64,000 nucleotides of DNA from JBCAXA01 sp038749025 (GCA_038749025.1 JBCDIL010000007.1:107513-171512); one strand, 5' to 3'. Positions 1 through 9,000 are shown, counted from the stretch's first letter. Made by a program: numbers and translations. Notes: generated from the sequence alone by a model not told the origin.

Positions 1-1
1 A

Positions 2-229
2 GTCGATCGAATCTTCTTGCAATCAGTTGTCGATATCGCCCATAAACTCAACGTTCGAACGATCGCAGAACACGTCGAGAACAGCGATGTCCTAAAAGCC
101 GTTCGCGACATGGGCGTCGATTACGTGCAGGGTTATGGCATTCACCGCCCGGAGGTATTACTGCCGAGCTTCCCACAGCCTGACCACACCGGGGTCTATC
201 GGAGTGAGCGCACCTCTCAAATTGCTTAA
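2..229 (+). CDS. EAL-domain protein, C-terminal fragment
   Basis: The open frame runs in from the left edge and ends at TAA 227-229. It shows the last part of an EAL (cyclic-di-GMP phosphodiesterase) domain: a helix with SVVDIAHKLNVRTIAEHVE, where the E of the TIAEHVE segment is a conserved EAL-domain glutamate, followed by MGVDYVQGYGIHRP, the usual end of the barrel. About 25 further residues close the protein. Domains upstream, such as GGDEF or PAS, cannot be seen. EAL proteins hydrolyse c-di-GMP, but whether this one is active cannot be judged because the EAL motif and most metal ligands lie outside the window. Confidence 0.85.
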   Translation, partial: VDRIFLQSVVDIAHKLNVRTIAEHVENSDVLKAVRDMGVDYVQGYGIHRPEVLLPSFPQPDHTGVYRSERTSQIA

Positions 230-244
230 GCGAGAGCCGTCGAT

Positions 245-2281
245 CTATGGCTGCAGATGCTTAGTCAGGAACGCGATAACGGCTTTGTTGTAGGCAATAG
301 CGTTCTCTATCTCGCTAAAAGAATGCCCCTCATCGGGGTATTCGATCCACTCGATCGGCTGGCCCCTGCGCTCTAGCGCAAGCTTTAAGCGCAGGCCGTG
401 CTCCAGGTCGACAACGGTGTCCTTGCGCCCGTGCGAGAGCAAGACCGGTGCGTCGATCGCCGTCGCTTGATAGACGGGCGACAATCGCTTGAGCTTGTCG
501 TAGGCGATGTCCTCATCATCCTGCTCGCCGATAAGAAACTCCTGCAGATCAACGCGCTCGCGGCGCTCCGAGGATGCGACCAGCAAACCAAGATCGGTCG
601 GTGCAGCGTGCGCGACACTGCAGCGGTACCGACCTGGCGAACGCGTCGGCAACATCAATGCGGCATAGCCACCGTAGCTACCGCCCGCGATACAAATACG
701 CGAGGCATCAACGGCTGGGTCAGCGACGACGGCGTCGATTGCGCTTTCGATGTCGATGAGTATTTTGTCGCCAAATTCGCCGCGACCACTGTCCTCGAAC
801 TTTGATCCGTACCCCGATGACCCACGGAAATTGACTTGCAGCACCGCAAAACCGGCTGCAGCAAGCGCCTGGACCTGTGGGTCGAAAACGCGTAGATCGC
901 GCACACCCACTGGACCGCCGTGCGGCGATACGACTAACGGGGCAGCGCTATCGCTCGTCGGTTTGGTTAAAAAGTACTCGATGTCGACGTCATCAACGTT
1001 GACGGTACCGGGTGTGCTGGCCCGTAGTGCGCTCTCATCGAGCCACGGCTTGGTGTCGTAAAGGGGCAAAACTTCGCCACTGGCAGGGCGATACAACATG
1101 ACCCGACCGGGCTGCACCGATGAGGACAAGTGGGCAACGAACGTAGCGCCTGCCGCGTCGGACGACGCGACTTGTACACTGTAGTCCGAATATCGACTCG
1201 CTAACTCAGCCTGGACATCTTGGTAGCGGCTATCGGGGTAGAAGAACTTGATGGCGCCATCTTCGAAGTAACTGACTTCCTGCACCGACTGGCCATCGTA
1301 GCTCAGAGAGATATCGACGATTTCGGCTTGATCGTTTTCGTAGATGACCGTTTCAGCGCCTGTTTCGTAGTCGTAACGAATCACTTGCTGCCGATCATCG
1401 TCATCGTTTTTGATGACGACGAAATCCTGGCTGTTATCAATGATCGCCGACGGAAAGTAGATAGTGTTCTCAGGTAACTCGTCGAACTCCTCTTCCCGCC
1501 CCTCTTTGCGAGCCTTCGTTCTGCCCTTCGCCATCTCGTCCAGGTCCCACTCGCGAAGTGTCGACCACTCCTCAACGCCGGGCTCACGGACCAACATCGC
1601 AACAACCCCTTCCTTCGACATTCGCATGGCAGCCCGTACGTCACCGTTCGTATCTGCCACCCAGCGCATCGCAATGCCATCGATCTGCGCAACACGATTG
1701 GTTCGGGTCACCTGACCGTTATCGACTCGAGATGTCTTCGTACGCCGATACCCCCATTCGTTGAGAAGGCTCGGCCGAATCTTGTAGACGTATGATTTTG
1801 AACCGCTCACCGAAAACAAGACGCTGTCGGGTTCATTTGGCAGCGCCGATAAGAGCAACCCCTTCGATTGTAGGAACCGAATTTTGTTGTCCGGATCAGT
1901 TACATCGGTAAAGAACAAACGCCTAACGTTACGGGTATCGCTCAGCTTCGCGACACCTTCGACCAATTCGTACACCGAGAACATGACCCGTTGATTATCG
2001 ATCCACGAGACGCGGCTTATAGTTGACTCGTCCGCCTTCAGAACTTCGGTTGAAAAAACGGTGGTGCGCGATGCATCCGCAAGCTCGATGATATCGAGGT
2101 AACGGATGTCGCCTTCGCCGGCGATGACCGCGAGTCGTGACCCATCGGGACTCAGATAGGCTGCGCGCTCGCGAGGCGCTCGATACAAATCCTCAACGGG
2201 AACAGCAAAGACTTCGCCCGCAAAAATAAGACTAAGCAGTGCTGCAATTCGCCCAGCGAGCTTATTGTTGGAGCGCAGCAT
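245..2281 (-). CDS. Exported S9-family prolyl oligopeptidase-like peptidase
   Basis: This 678-residue protein has a signal peptide (hydrophobic stretch around residues 9-22, likely cleavage after AFA near 26), a beta-propeller-like N-terminal half and a C-terminal alpha/beta hydrolase domain. The nucleophile is in GGSYGGYAA (Ser about 535), with the acid in GRKDTVVD (Asp about 621) and the histidine in DEGHSF (His about 653). That is the triad of S9 peptidases of the acylaminoacyl-peptidase/DPP type. It probably trims peptides in the periplasm or envelope. An open frame continues upstream into the preceding gene, but the ATG at 2281 sits directly before the signal peptide. It overlaps the stop of the upstream gene by 20 bp, suggesting coupling. 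The substrate is unknown. Confidence 0.9.
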   Translation of the reverse strand: MLRSNNKLAGRIAALLSLIFAGEVFAVPVEDLYRAPRERAAYLSPDGSRLAVIAGEGDIRYLDIIELADASRTTVFSTEVLKADESTISRVSWIDNQRVMFSVYELVEGVAKLSDTRNVRRLFFTDVTDPDNKIRFLQSKGLLLSALPNEPDSVLFSVSGSKSYVYKIRPSLLNEWGYRRTKTSRVDNGQVTRTNRVAQIDGIAMRWVADTNGDVRAAMRMSKEGVVAMLVREPGVEEWSTLREWDLDEMAKGRTKARKEGREEEFDELPENTIYFPSAIIDNSQDFVVIKNDDDDRQQVIRYDYETGAETVIYENDQAEIVDISLSYDGQSVQEVSYFEDGAIKFFYPDSRYQDVQAELASRYSDYSVQVASSDAAGATFVAHLSSSVQPGRVMLYRPASGEVLPLYDTKPWLDESALRASTPGTVNVDDVDIEYFLTKPTSDSAAPLVVSPHGGPVGVRDLRVFDPQVQALAAAGFAVLQVNFRGSSGYGSKFEDSGRGEFGDKILIDIESAIDAVVADPAVDASRICIAGGSYGGYAALMLPTRSPGRYRCSVAHAAPTDLGLLVASSERRERVDLQEFLIGEQDDEDIAYDKLKRLSPVYQATAIDAPVLLSHGRKDTVVDLEHGLRLKLALERRGQPIEWIEYPDEGHSFSEIENAIAYNKAVIAFLTKHLQP

Positions 2282-2801
2282 TTCCGTATTCCTCAAGGAA
2301 ATCGTCACGGGAGCGGCCCGCGTAGACCAATGGATGCGCGGCCAGCAGGTCCGGGTAGGTTTCTGCCAACCGTTCAAGAACTTCGGACAGTCTGTTGACG
2401 TACCAGACATCGACGTTCTCGCGTTGCCGTACGTCACCTACCAGCAGCGTGCCGGCATAGTTGATTCGGTTCGACTGGATACGGAACGACCAGCGACTGT
2501 CATCGCTGATGTCCACCCGGTGTGGGAGATCGAAATGCGGGACACTAATCTCCTGCCATTGGTAGTTGCCGCGCTTCAGTTTGATCAGCCGGAGCGATCG
2601 CCCCAACGGCAGCTCATCGATGACGACTTCTTTAGACAGGCGCCAACCGACCGTTTTCCTACCGATATCCGCATCGATGAGTAAATAGCCCTCGCTCGCC
2701 AGCAATTTCGGCACTTCCTCGGAATATGCGTTAACGGTCAGCAGGATCAGGGCGAACGCTGCTACGCCCGACAGAGTGTGCTGCAACAGGGGACTCGCCA
2801 A
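2262..2801 (-). CDS. Small exported protein of unknown function
   Basis: I do not recognise this family. The protein begins with a hydrophobic stretch (GVAAFALILLTVNAYSEE) that looks like a signal peptide, followed by about 150 mostly beta-rich residues containing GYLLIDADI and LVYAGRS. A TTG at 2801, one base after the stop of the upstream lipoprotein gene and with a GAG about 8 bases upstream, gives a 179-residue product that starts just before the signal peptide. The longer frame back to 2870 would overlap the lipoprotein gene by 68 bp and is less likely. It sits between a BNR lipoprotein and an S9 peptidase on the same strand with overlapping or abutting ends, so the three are probably co-transcribed envelope proteins. 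The start codon is uncertain. Confidence 0.65.
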   Translation of the reverse strand: MASPLLQHTLSGVAAFALILLTVNAYSEEVPKLLASEGYLLIDADIGRKTVGWRLSKEVVIDELPLGRSLRLIKLKRGNYQWQEISVPHFDLPHRVDISDDSRWSFRIQSNRINYAGTLLVGDVRQRENVDVWYVNRLSEVLERLAETYPDLLAAHPLVYAGRSRDDFLEEYGNAALQQ

Positions 2802-2802
2802 C

Positions 2803-4434
2803 TTAGGTCTCAGAAACGTCGCGCTCAAGGACCCAACTTGCCCCGTTATCCTCCGAGCGATAGTACTCACCGGTCAAGAAACAACCGAGTAAAATCTCGC
2901 TGTCGGTTGCAAGCACGAGACTCGAACAACCGTCCGGTAGGGGCGCGTGCTCGCGTGCCGCCCACGTTAGGGCGCCATCGACCGACGAGATCAGGTAGTT
3001 CTCAGCACTGCCTTTGCCCTTATGGATGGCGTAAGCCAATTTTTCATCGACAAAGATAGGATGGCCGACAATATTGATTTTCTTCAGCCGAGTTTTGCGA
3101 CTGTTCTTTTTCGGCTCTGGGTCCGCTTTTGGAATGAGGTCACCGCGGTAACGCGCCCAATTGCCGCCGCTGTCGAATGACACTTTTTCGCTACCCAGAA
3201 AATTGGCGGCTGTTGCGGTGATGTAACCATTACGGGTCTGCAACGACGCCGGCGACATGCCGTCGACCTCTGTTAGTGACTGCGAGTCGATTCCGTAGCG
3301 ATAAAGTTTGTTGCGTAGCGCCAAGAACAAATAGTCGCCACTGCGCGCGTAAGTCGCGAAGCGAAGATCCGCGCCACCGGTCCAAAAACTCACTTTCGAC
3401 TCGATCTGGTGGACCGATTGCCATTCGCCTGGTTGACCGGTACCCGCGTAGATCGTGACAAAGTCACCGCTACGGGTAACGGCAAATGGTGTTCCAGCCA
3501 CGTTGTCGCCAACAAAGGTGATATCGGCCCGGCCGCCCTCTGGCGGTGTGACAGCAGCCCAATCGTCTTCTGCCGTGTCGCGCTGATACAGTTCGTTGAA
3601 CTCCGTCACCATCCATTGACCCTGGTGGGTCTTGTTGTAGAAACGTATCTCAACATCGTCGTCGAAGGCGTCTAAGAACCACTCGTGATCAGCCGTGCGC
3701 GTCAGCATAACGCCAAGCGGGCCGGGAAAGGTCAATGCACCCGTCGTTGTATCGATATCCGGTAAGCCGAGCGCGATCTGCCGATTAACCGCGTTCAGGT
3801 AGGCGTTGTAGCGATCGTCCTCGAGACCGTCTTCATCCCACTGCAGCGGCTCAGCGAGATTCGAAATCGCAGCGGCTCGACCGGGCAAGGCGTTGCGCAA
3901 ATGCCCCGTGGCCCGGTTTGGGCTGGCGCCTCGAGTCGTTGAAAACGAGTAGTCGTCACCGGAGCGTTTGATGTAGACGACGATGACCCCCAGATCGGTC
4001 AGTTTGCCAGGCTCGACCTTGAAGGTTCCGAGTTCAACACCCCCGGGATAGAACTGCGAAAAAAAGCTCTCTCCGAATTGATGGAAGGTGCGCAACGATG
4101 AGATCGAATAGTTACCGGCCGGTAGCTCGGCTATGAAGACTCGACTGGTATCGCCCATCCCATCGAGCGGCCGAGCACGCAGGTATTTACTCTCCTCGCT
4201 CGCCTCGACATCCTCGGGCGCGAAGGTCACTTGGTTGATCGGGTAAGCACCACCGAACGGCGTCGTGTCAGCCACTTGAATGGTGACGACGCCGGTGGCT
4301 GAGTAGTCGAACGGGACGTCTGCACCCACCTCGGGAACAAAAATGACATTGGAGTTAGTCACACAACCGGCGCTCGCCAGCACCGTCAAACAGGCGACGC
4401 CACGTCTCAACACACTAATCACTGCAGTATCCAC
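2803..4434 (-). CDS. BNR/Asp-box repeat lipoprotein
   Basis: This 543-residue protein has a lipoprotein signal: a hydrophobic stretch ending LASAGC, with the Cys near residue 24 as the acylation site. An N-terminal beta domain (to about residue 165) is followed by a propeller-like region. Asp-box (BNR) signatures of the S-x-D-x-G-x-x-W kind are visible near the C-terminus: FDSGGNW, SVDGALTW and SEDNGASW. Such repeats occur in sialidases and photosystem-assembly-like propellers, but no sialidase catalytic set is evident, so enzyme activity should not be assumed. The start is GTG at 4434; a second in-frame GTG lies 12 bases downstream. It is first in a tight run with the small exported protein and the S9 peptidase, which suggests a shared envelope role. 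Confidence 0.8.
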   Translation of the reverse strand: MDTAVISVLRRGVACLTVLASAGCVTNSNVIFVPEVGADVPFDYSATGVVTIQVADTTPFGGAYPINQVTFAPEDVEASEESKYLRARPLDGMGDTSRVFIAELPAGNYSISSLRTFHQFGESFFSQFYPGGVELGTFKVEPGKLTDLGVIVVYIKRSGDDYSFSTTRGASPNRATGHLRNALPGRAAAISNLAEPLQWDEDGLEDDRYNAYLNAVNRQIALGLPDIDTTTGALTFPGPLGVMLTRTADHEWFLDAFDDDVEIRFYNKTHQGQWMVTEFNELYQRDTAEDDWAAVTPPEGGRADITFVGDNVAGTPFAVTRSGDFVTIYAGTGQPGEWQSVHQIESKVSFWTGGADLRFATYARSGDYLFLALRNKLYRYGIDSQSLTEVDGMSPASLQTRNGYITATAANFLGSEKVSFDSGGNWARYRGDLIPKADPEPKKNSRKTRLKKINIVGHPIFVDEKLAYAIHKGKGSAENYLISSVDGALTWAAREHAPLPDGCSSLVLATDSEILLGCFLTGEYYRSEDNGASWVLERDVSET

Positions 4435-4521
4435 GTCCGAATTACAGAACCCGCCAAGTATCCCACGGCTGCGATTCGCCAGCCACGGTGAGCTCGAAAA
4501 CTGTGCGCCAGGTTTGGTCGC

Positions 4522-5037
4522 TTAGTCGTCGGTCACGCCGGGACCGTCGCCAGTCACGGCCACTTCATCGGTGGCGGCCAAACGATGTCCGGCGCGTGTA
4601 TCAAACCAGCGATCATCGGGCGTACGACGGTAAACGAGGTCGAGGCCCGGGTAATGAGCCGTTTCTCCAGCGCTGGCCCGCGTCCCAACCTCTAACAATC
4701 TTGCCGGACCGTTACCGCGATTTTCGATACTGTGGCCCACGCTGTCGCCCGCCTTGAACGTCGCGCAGTCGCCGGCACGAAGAACTGTTTCAGCGCTACC
4801 CTCGACCAAGACGACCTCGCCGCTTAGCACGTAAATAAATTCATCTTCATTTACGTGCCAGTGATACAGGCTTGACGCCGAGCCCGGTGCCAATTCGATT
4901 TCACCGGCGCCGAATTGGGTCAGCCCGCCGGCGTCAGACAGCATCCATTTCCAACAGCCGGTGGTTCGAGTCTGCAATCTTCCGGGGTACGGCTGACGAT
5001 GCCGCGGCTTTAAGTCGGCCTTGGATATTTTCGGCAT
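4522..5037 (-). CDS. Cupin-domain protein
   Basis: This 171-residue protein contains a single cupin barrel. Motif 1 is HWHVNEDEFIYVLSG with the His-His-Glu metal ligands, followed by a beta segment GEVVLVEG and motif 2 around AGDSVGHSIEN carrying the last His. It therefore likely binds a divalent metal and may be a small-molecule binding protein, isomerase or dioxygenase. Similar stand-alone cupins are often annotated only at family level. The ATG at 5037 was chosen over a longer frame to 5178 because homologous cupin sequence begins there and the extension is Arg-rich and low quality. It lies 87 bp upstream of the BNR lipoprotein on the same strand and is divergent from the YceI gene. Confidence 0.85.
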   Translation of the reverse strand: MPKISKADLKPRHRQPYPGRLQTRTTGCWKWMLSDAGGLTQFGAGEIELAPGSASSLYHWHVNEDEFIYVLSGEVVLVEGSAETVLRAGDCATFKAGDSVGHSIENRGNGPARLLEVGTRASAGETAHYPGLDLVYRRTPDDRWFDTRAGHRLAATDEVAVTGDGPGVTDD

Positions 5038-5201
5038 ACAGACACCACGAATCAGATTGGTCTCGCCACTATAGCCGGGATTGTACGAGGCCCGATACCG
5101 GCACCACGAAGACCGGGGTCGTCGCCGATAGCGCCGCTTGCAATTTTGTGACGCTAGCTCAATGATCGCGAGCGTCACTTAGACCATTCGGAGCCTCCCT
5201 C

Positions 5202-5804
5202 ATGCCTCTGCGCCCCCTCGCCACCACCGCCGTGGTATTAATGACAGCCGTTAGTGCCAATGCTGCCGATCTAACCAGCTTGCCGGCGGGCGAATACACG
5301 CTCGACAAAACTCACGCCTACATTACGTTTTCTTACAACCACCTGGGTTTTTCGAAACCACACGTCGGTTTCGATGCCTTCGACGCGACGTTGACGCTCG
5401 ATGCCGATGATCCCGAAAAAAGCGCCGTGTCCGTCGTTATCGATGCAACCAGTGTTAACAGTCGGGTAGCCACGTTCGACGAGCACCTCAATGGTGACGA
5501 TTTCTTTGCAACGGCAGGAAACCCGACGATCACGTTCACATCGACAGAGATCGAAGCGACTGGCGACGATACGTACGATATTACCGGCGACCTGACCATC
5601 AAAGGCATCACGCAAGCGGTGACGTTGGCGGCAACGATCAACAAAGCCGCTAACCACCCAATGCGCCGTGTGCCGTGGATCGGGATGTCTGCATCAACGA
5701 CGCTGTTGCGCTCGGATTGGGATCTTGGTCGTTACGCACCGAACGTCGGTGATGAGGTTTCGATCGATATCGAAGTCGAATTTGCCAAAGCCGACGCCGA
5801 CTAA
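5202..5804 (+). CDS. Periplasmic YceI-family protein
   Basis: This 200-residue protein has a clear signal peptide ending SANA-AD near residue 22, followed by the YceI lipocalin-like fold. The start of the domain reads YTLDKTHAYITFSYNHLGFSK, the middle has TFTSTEIEATGDD, and the end has DLTIKGITQAVTL. YceI proteins bind polyisoprenoid lipids in a beta-barrel. A GGAG Shine-Dalgarno lies about 10 bases before the ATG. The next gene starts 13 bp downstream and encodes a cytochrome b561 with its own YceI domain. The two are almost certainly an operon, linking the soluble YceI with a membrane electron carrier, as is common for yceI-cytochrome b561 pairs in proteobacteria. Confidence 0.93.
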   Translation: MPLRPLATTAVVLMTAVSANAADLTSLPAGEYTLDKTHAYITFSYNHLGFSKPHVGFDAFDATLTLDADDPEKSAVSVVIDATSVNSRVATFDEHLNGDDFFATAGNPTITFTSTEIEATGDDTYDITGDLTIKGITQAVTLAATINKAANHPMRRVPWIGMSASTTLLRSDWDLGRYAPNVGDEVSIDIEVEFAKADAD

Positions 5805-5817
5805 TCGCACCGACTCG

Positions 5818-7017
5818 ATGACAACGCAGGGACCGGCATACCATGGCATCGCGAGGCTGTTGCATTGGCTGATCGCCGCGCTCATCGCGCTGCAATACCT
5901 GCTCCACGAGTTGGCCGAACGCGCGACTGCCAGCGACTCAACCGCCCGTGCACTAGGGTTAATCGCCAACCATAAGTCGGTCGGTATTACGGTGCTGGGG
6001 CTCGCGGTGATTCGCCTCGCCTGGCGTCTCGCTAACTCACCGCCCGACTTGCCGCGGACGATGCCGCGCTGGCAGGTCCGTCTGTCGACGGTCGCGCACG
6101 TGGCGCTGTACGCGCTGATGCTGGCGTTGCCGGTCAGCGGCTGGCTGATGTCATCCGCCGCCGGCTACTCGGTCAGTTGGTTCAATGCCGTGCAGCTTCC
6201 GGACCTCATGCAGGCGAACGAAGGGCGTGCCATTAACCTAGAAAGCATCCACGAAATTCTCGCTAAGGCACTGTTTTTAGTTGCGTTACTGCACATTCTT
6301 GCTGCCTGTAAGCACGGCCTTGTCGATCGTGATGGGGTGATGGGAAGAATGGCATCCACAACCCCAGTGCTGATCGGAATCGTGGTTCTAACGGTCGGCG
6401 CTTGGCAACTGAGCCGCGTTGGCGCTGCGTCGGATAGCGCGTTGCCGGGCCCAGCAACCGGCGAATCGGCTGGGGAGCTAGCCCTGCCGGTCCAAGCGTT
6501 GGTGCCATCGTCGTTACCGACGTGGTCGATAGATGACGAGAGCAGCTTTATTCGCTTTTCCGGCGAGCAAGCGGGCGCCTCCTTCGATGGTGAGTGGCTC
6601 GAATGGAGCGCCGATTTGCAATTCGACGCCGAACGTTTGGCTGAGAGCCGGTTCGTGGTCGTGATCCAAACGACTGCTGTTGACGCCGGAGACACCGATA
6701 GAGAGGAAACGATCCGCTCAGCCGACTGGTTTGCCGTGGACGAATTCCCGCAAGCACGTTTTCTCGCCGATACGTTCCGACTATCGGCTGACGGATTGTT
6801 TGTTGCCGCCGGTCAATTGATTATTAAGGATCGCGCAACGCCTACTGAGCTCACCTTTACCGTCACCGAATCCAACGCCGACCGTGTCTTGAGCGGAACA
6901 GCCACACTAAGCCGACTGGCTTTGGGCGTTGGCACTGGCGAATGGGCAGACCCGACGTGGGTCGGCGATACGGTTAGCGTCACCGTTAAAGTCGTCGCGA
7001 CGGTCGTCAACGAATAA
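5818..7017 (+). CDS. Cytochrome b561 fused to a C-terminal YceI domain
   Basis: This 399-residue protein begins with a four-helix cytochrome b561 domain. Candidate haem-ligand histidines are in YHGIARLLHW (His9, His16), NHKS (about 52) and the fourth helix (LLHILAACKH). A fifth hydrophobic segment, TPVLIGIVVLTVGAW, follows at about residues 180-200. The remaining ~170 residues form a YceI domain (WSIDDESSFIRFSGEQ ... QLIIKDRATPTELTF). The topology places the YceI barrel in the periplasm, tethered to the membrane cytochrome. The ATG at 5818 was preferred to a longer frame inside yceI because the b561 domain starts immediately there. With the neighbouring free YceI this suggests a quinone- or lipid-related redox function, not proven. 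Confidence 0.88.
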   Translation: MTTQGPAYHGIARLLHWLIAALIALQYLLHELAERATASDSTARALGLIANHKSVGITVLGLAVIRLAWRLANSPPDLPRTMPRWQVRLSTVAHVALYALMLALPVSGWLMSSAAGYSVSWFNAVQLPDLMQANEGRAINLESIHEILAKALFLVALLHILAACKHGLVDRDGVMGRMASTTPVLIGIVVLTVGAWQLSRVGAASDSALPGPATGESAGELALPVQALVPSSLPTWSIDDESSFIRFSGEQAGASFDGEWLEWSADLQFDAERLAESRFVVVIQTTAVDAGDTDREETIRSADWFAVDEFPQARFLADTFRLSADGLFVAAGQLIIKDRATPTELTFTVTESNADRVLSGTATLSRLALGVGTGEWADPTWVGDTVSVTVKVVATVVNE

Positions 7018-7057
7018 ACGGACAACCATCGACAAGATCGCGACACACCTCGTTGCT

Positions 7058-7084
7058 TGATTTATACTATTTATCTAATTTAAC
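7058..7084. promoter_or_regulatory. AT-rich candidate operator upstream of the GntR regulator
   Basis: On the minus strand this stretch contains GATAAATAGTATAAAT. The core ATAAATAGTA recurs upstream of the TonB receptor (17691-17701), and GATAAATA recurs in the dgoD/SDR intergenic region (9085-9092). All three are control regions of the galactoside locus, and AT-rich sites stand out in this GC-rich sequence. FadR-type GntR proteins bind short AT-rich dyads, so autoregulation is plausible. It could equally be a promoter -10 region. Confidence 0.4.
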
Positions 7085-7124
7085 GGCGGCGCCGCGAGGG
7101 AGGTGCCCAGCCCGAGGTGGGTCG

Positions 7125-7841
7125 ATGATCTCTTCTGGAAATGGCTTAAACTTAACTCAGCAAGTTGCTCATTTTCTTGGCAAAGCAATAATCAGTGGCG
7201 AATACGGCAAGCATAACCCGGTACCGAGCGAAGCGGATTTGTGCAAGCAGCTTGACGTCAGCCGCAGCGCTGCCCGCGAGGCCGTCAAATCACTCGCCGC
7301 CAAAGGGCTTCTCACGAGTCGTGCTCGCCAGGGCATTCGCGTTCGCCCAGAGCGGGACTGGAATCTGTTCGATGCCGACGTATTGGGCTGGATTCGAGAA
7401 TCCAATCCGTCGCTTGAACTGCTGCGTGAATTCACCGAACTTCGACTCGCCGTAGAGCCCGAGGCAGCCCTACTCGCTGCCCGCTTACAAGAACGCGGCG
7501 CGATTAAAACCATCGGCGCCGCCTTAGAACGGATGCGCCGTGCAGAAACCGGTTTAGAGGATCCGCTCGAAGCGGATATCGACTTCCACACCAGCATCCT
7601 AACGGCTAGCGGGAACCGCTTTTTCGGACAGCTCGGCAGAATCACGGACACGACGCTACGCGTCAGCATCCGTTACACAAACCGACTAAAAGGCGTGCAA
7701 GCCGCCGACTACGACGAACACCGCACGATCTACGAAGCGATCGTTGCCGGCAATGACGTCGGCGCCAAGCAACAAACCGAACAACTCGTCGAGGAAGCCT
7801 TGCGCTTGATAAACGCCGCGCTCCAGTCTGACGCGAACTAA
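7125..7841 (+). CDS. FadR-family (GntR/FCD) transcriptional regulator, DgoR-like
   Basis: This 238-residue protein has an N-terminal winged helix-turn-helix of GntR type (VPSEADLCKQLDVSRSAARE as the recognition region, then KGLLTSRARQGIRVR). It is followed by an FCD ligand-binding domain from about residue 90 (LLREFTELRLAVEPEAA, DIDFHTSILTASGN and YDEHRTIYEAI carrying Asp/His metal-site residues). It precedes a complete set of De Ley-Doudoroff genes, so it is probably the galactonate or KDGal-responsive repressor, analogous to DgoR. The start is ATG 7125, preceded by GAGGTGG; an upstream in-frame TTG at 7053 is less convincing. It is convergent with dgoD, separated by 10 bp. Confidence 0.88.
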   Translation: MISSGNGLNLTQQVAHFLGKAIISGEYGKHNPVPSEADLCKQLDVSRSAAREAVKSLAAKGLLTSRARQGIRVRPERDWNLFDADVLGWIRESNPSLELLREFTELRLAVEPEAALLAARLQERGAIKTIGAALERMRRAETGLEDPLEADIDFHTSILTASGNRFFGQLGRITDTTLRVSIRYTNRLKGVQAADYDEHRTIYEAIVAGNDVGAKQQTEQLVEEALRLINAALQSDAN

Positions 7842-7851
7842 GCGATCGCCG

Positions 7852-9000
7852 TTACCATTCGGCAATGGCACCATCATCGTGGCGCCAAATGGGGTTCTTC
7901 CACTCGTGGTGATGACTGGCGGCGCGCTTAACCACGGCTTCGTCAATGTCGACCCCTAATCCCGGGCCCGGCAGCGCGCCGATGTAGCCATTGTCGATCG
8001 CGAAATCGTCTTTGTTCTTGACGTAGTCGAGGAACTCGGTGCCACCGTTGTAGTGCATGCCGATCGATTGCTCTTGGATAACCGCGTTGTACGCAACGAA
8101 ATCGACCGCGAGACAAGCGGCCAGTGCAATCGGACCTAATGGACAGTGCGGTGCAATGCCCACGTCGTACGCCTCCGCCATCGCCGCGATCTTTACGCAC
8201 TCGGTGATGCCGCCCGCGTGGGATAAGTCGGGTTGCAGGAGGCCGAGCCCACCGCGCTCGAGAACGCGCTTGAAGTCAAACCGACTGTACATCCGCTCGC
8301 CCCCTGCCAAGACGATGCTGGTGTGTTGACAGAGTATCGGGTATTGCTCGGCCTGCTCCGGAAGCACCGGTTCTTCAACAAACATCGGCCGAAATGGCTC
8401 GAGCTCTTTCAACAGCACTTTTGCCATTGGCACCGAGACGCGCCCATGGAAATCGAGACCGAAGTCAATACGACTGCCAAACGCATCGCGAATTGCCGCC
8501 ACTCGCTCGATCACTTTTTCAATCGCGCGGAAGCTGTCGACCATTCGTAAACGGCCGCAGCCGTTGAGCTTGAACGTGTCCCAACCTTGCGCCAACAGCG
8601 ACTCAATGTGCTGACACTCATCGGCCGGGTCATCGCCGCCGACCCACGTGTAAGTCTTCATACGCTCGCGGAGTGCACCGCCCAGCAGCGCGACGACGGG
8701 TTGGCCAAGGTCTTTACCCTTGATGTCCCACAAGGCCTGATCGATTCCGGCAATCGCGGACATCAGAACCGGACCGCCTCGGTAGAACCCACCTCGATAC
8801 AAGGTTTGCCAAATATCGTTAATCGCTCGTGGATCTCGGCCGATCAAGTATTCGGCAAGCTCTTCGACGGCTGCCGCAACGGTAGCGGCTCGGCCCTCTA
8901 CGATCGGCTCACCCCAACCCGTTACACCCGCATCAGTGTCTATCGCCAGGAATAACCACCGAGGCGGTACGGGGTACAAACGCAAACCGGTAATTTTCAT
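7852..9000 (-). CDS. dgoD: D-galactonate dehydratase
   Basis: This enolase-superfamily enzyme converts D-galactonate to 2-dehydro-3-deoxy-D-galactonate. Starting at ATG 9000 it has 382 residues, the length of E. coli DgoD, and the key residues fall at the same positions. Mg2+ ligands are Asp183 (LDFHGR), Glu209 (FVEEPV) and Glu235 (GGERMY), with acid/base residues His185 and His285 (APHCPLGP). The frame extends three codons upstream to a TTG, which I reject. It is transcribed opposite to the SDR-dgoK-dgoA-lactonase operon from a 137-bp intergenic region that holds a candidate operator. The specific galactonate assignment rests on these residues plus the adjacent dgoK and dgoA. Confidence 0.95.
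   Translation of the reverse strand: MKITGLRLYPVPPRWLFLAIDTDAGVTGWGEPIVEGRAATVAAAVEELAEYLIGRDPRAINDIWQTLYRGGFYRGGPVLMSAIAGIDQALWDIKGKDLGQPVVALLGGALRERMKTYTWVGGDDPADECQHIESLLAQGWDTFKLNGCGRLRMVDSFRAIEKVIERVAAIRDAFGSRIDFGLDFHGRVSVPMAKVLLKELEPFRPMFVEEPVLPEQAEQYPILCQHTSIVLAGGERMYSRFDFKRVLERGGLGLLQPDLSHAGGITECVKIAAMAEAYDVGIAPHCPLGPIALAACLAVDFVAYNAVIQEQSIGMHYNGGTEFLDYVKNKDDFAIDNGYIGALPGPGLGVDIDEAVVKRAASHHHEWKNPIWRHDDGAIAEW

Noticed and set aside
7053..7124. Upstream extension of the GntR regulator from TTG 7053
   Set aside because: It runs through the AT-rich candidate operator and adds residues unlike GntR proteins, while ATG 7125 has a good GAGGTGG site.
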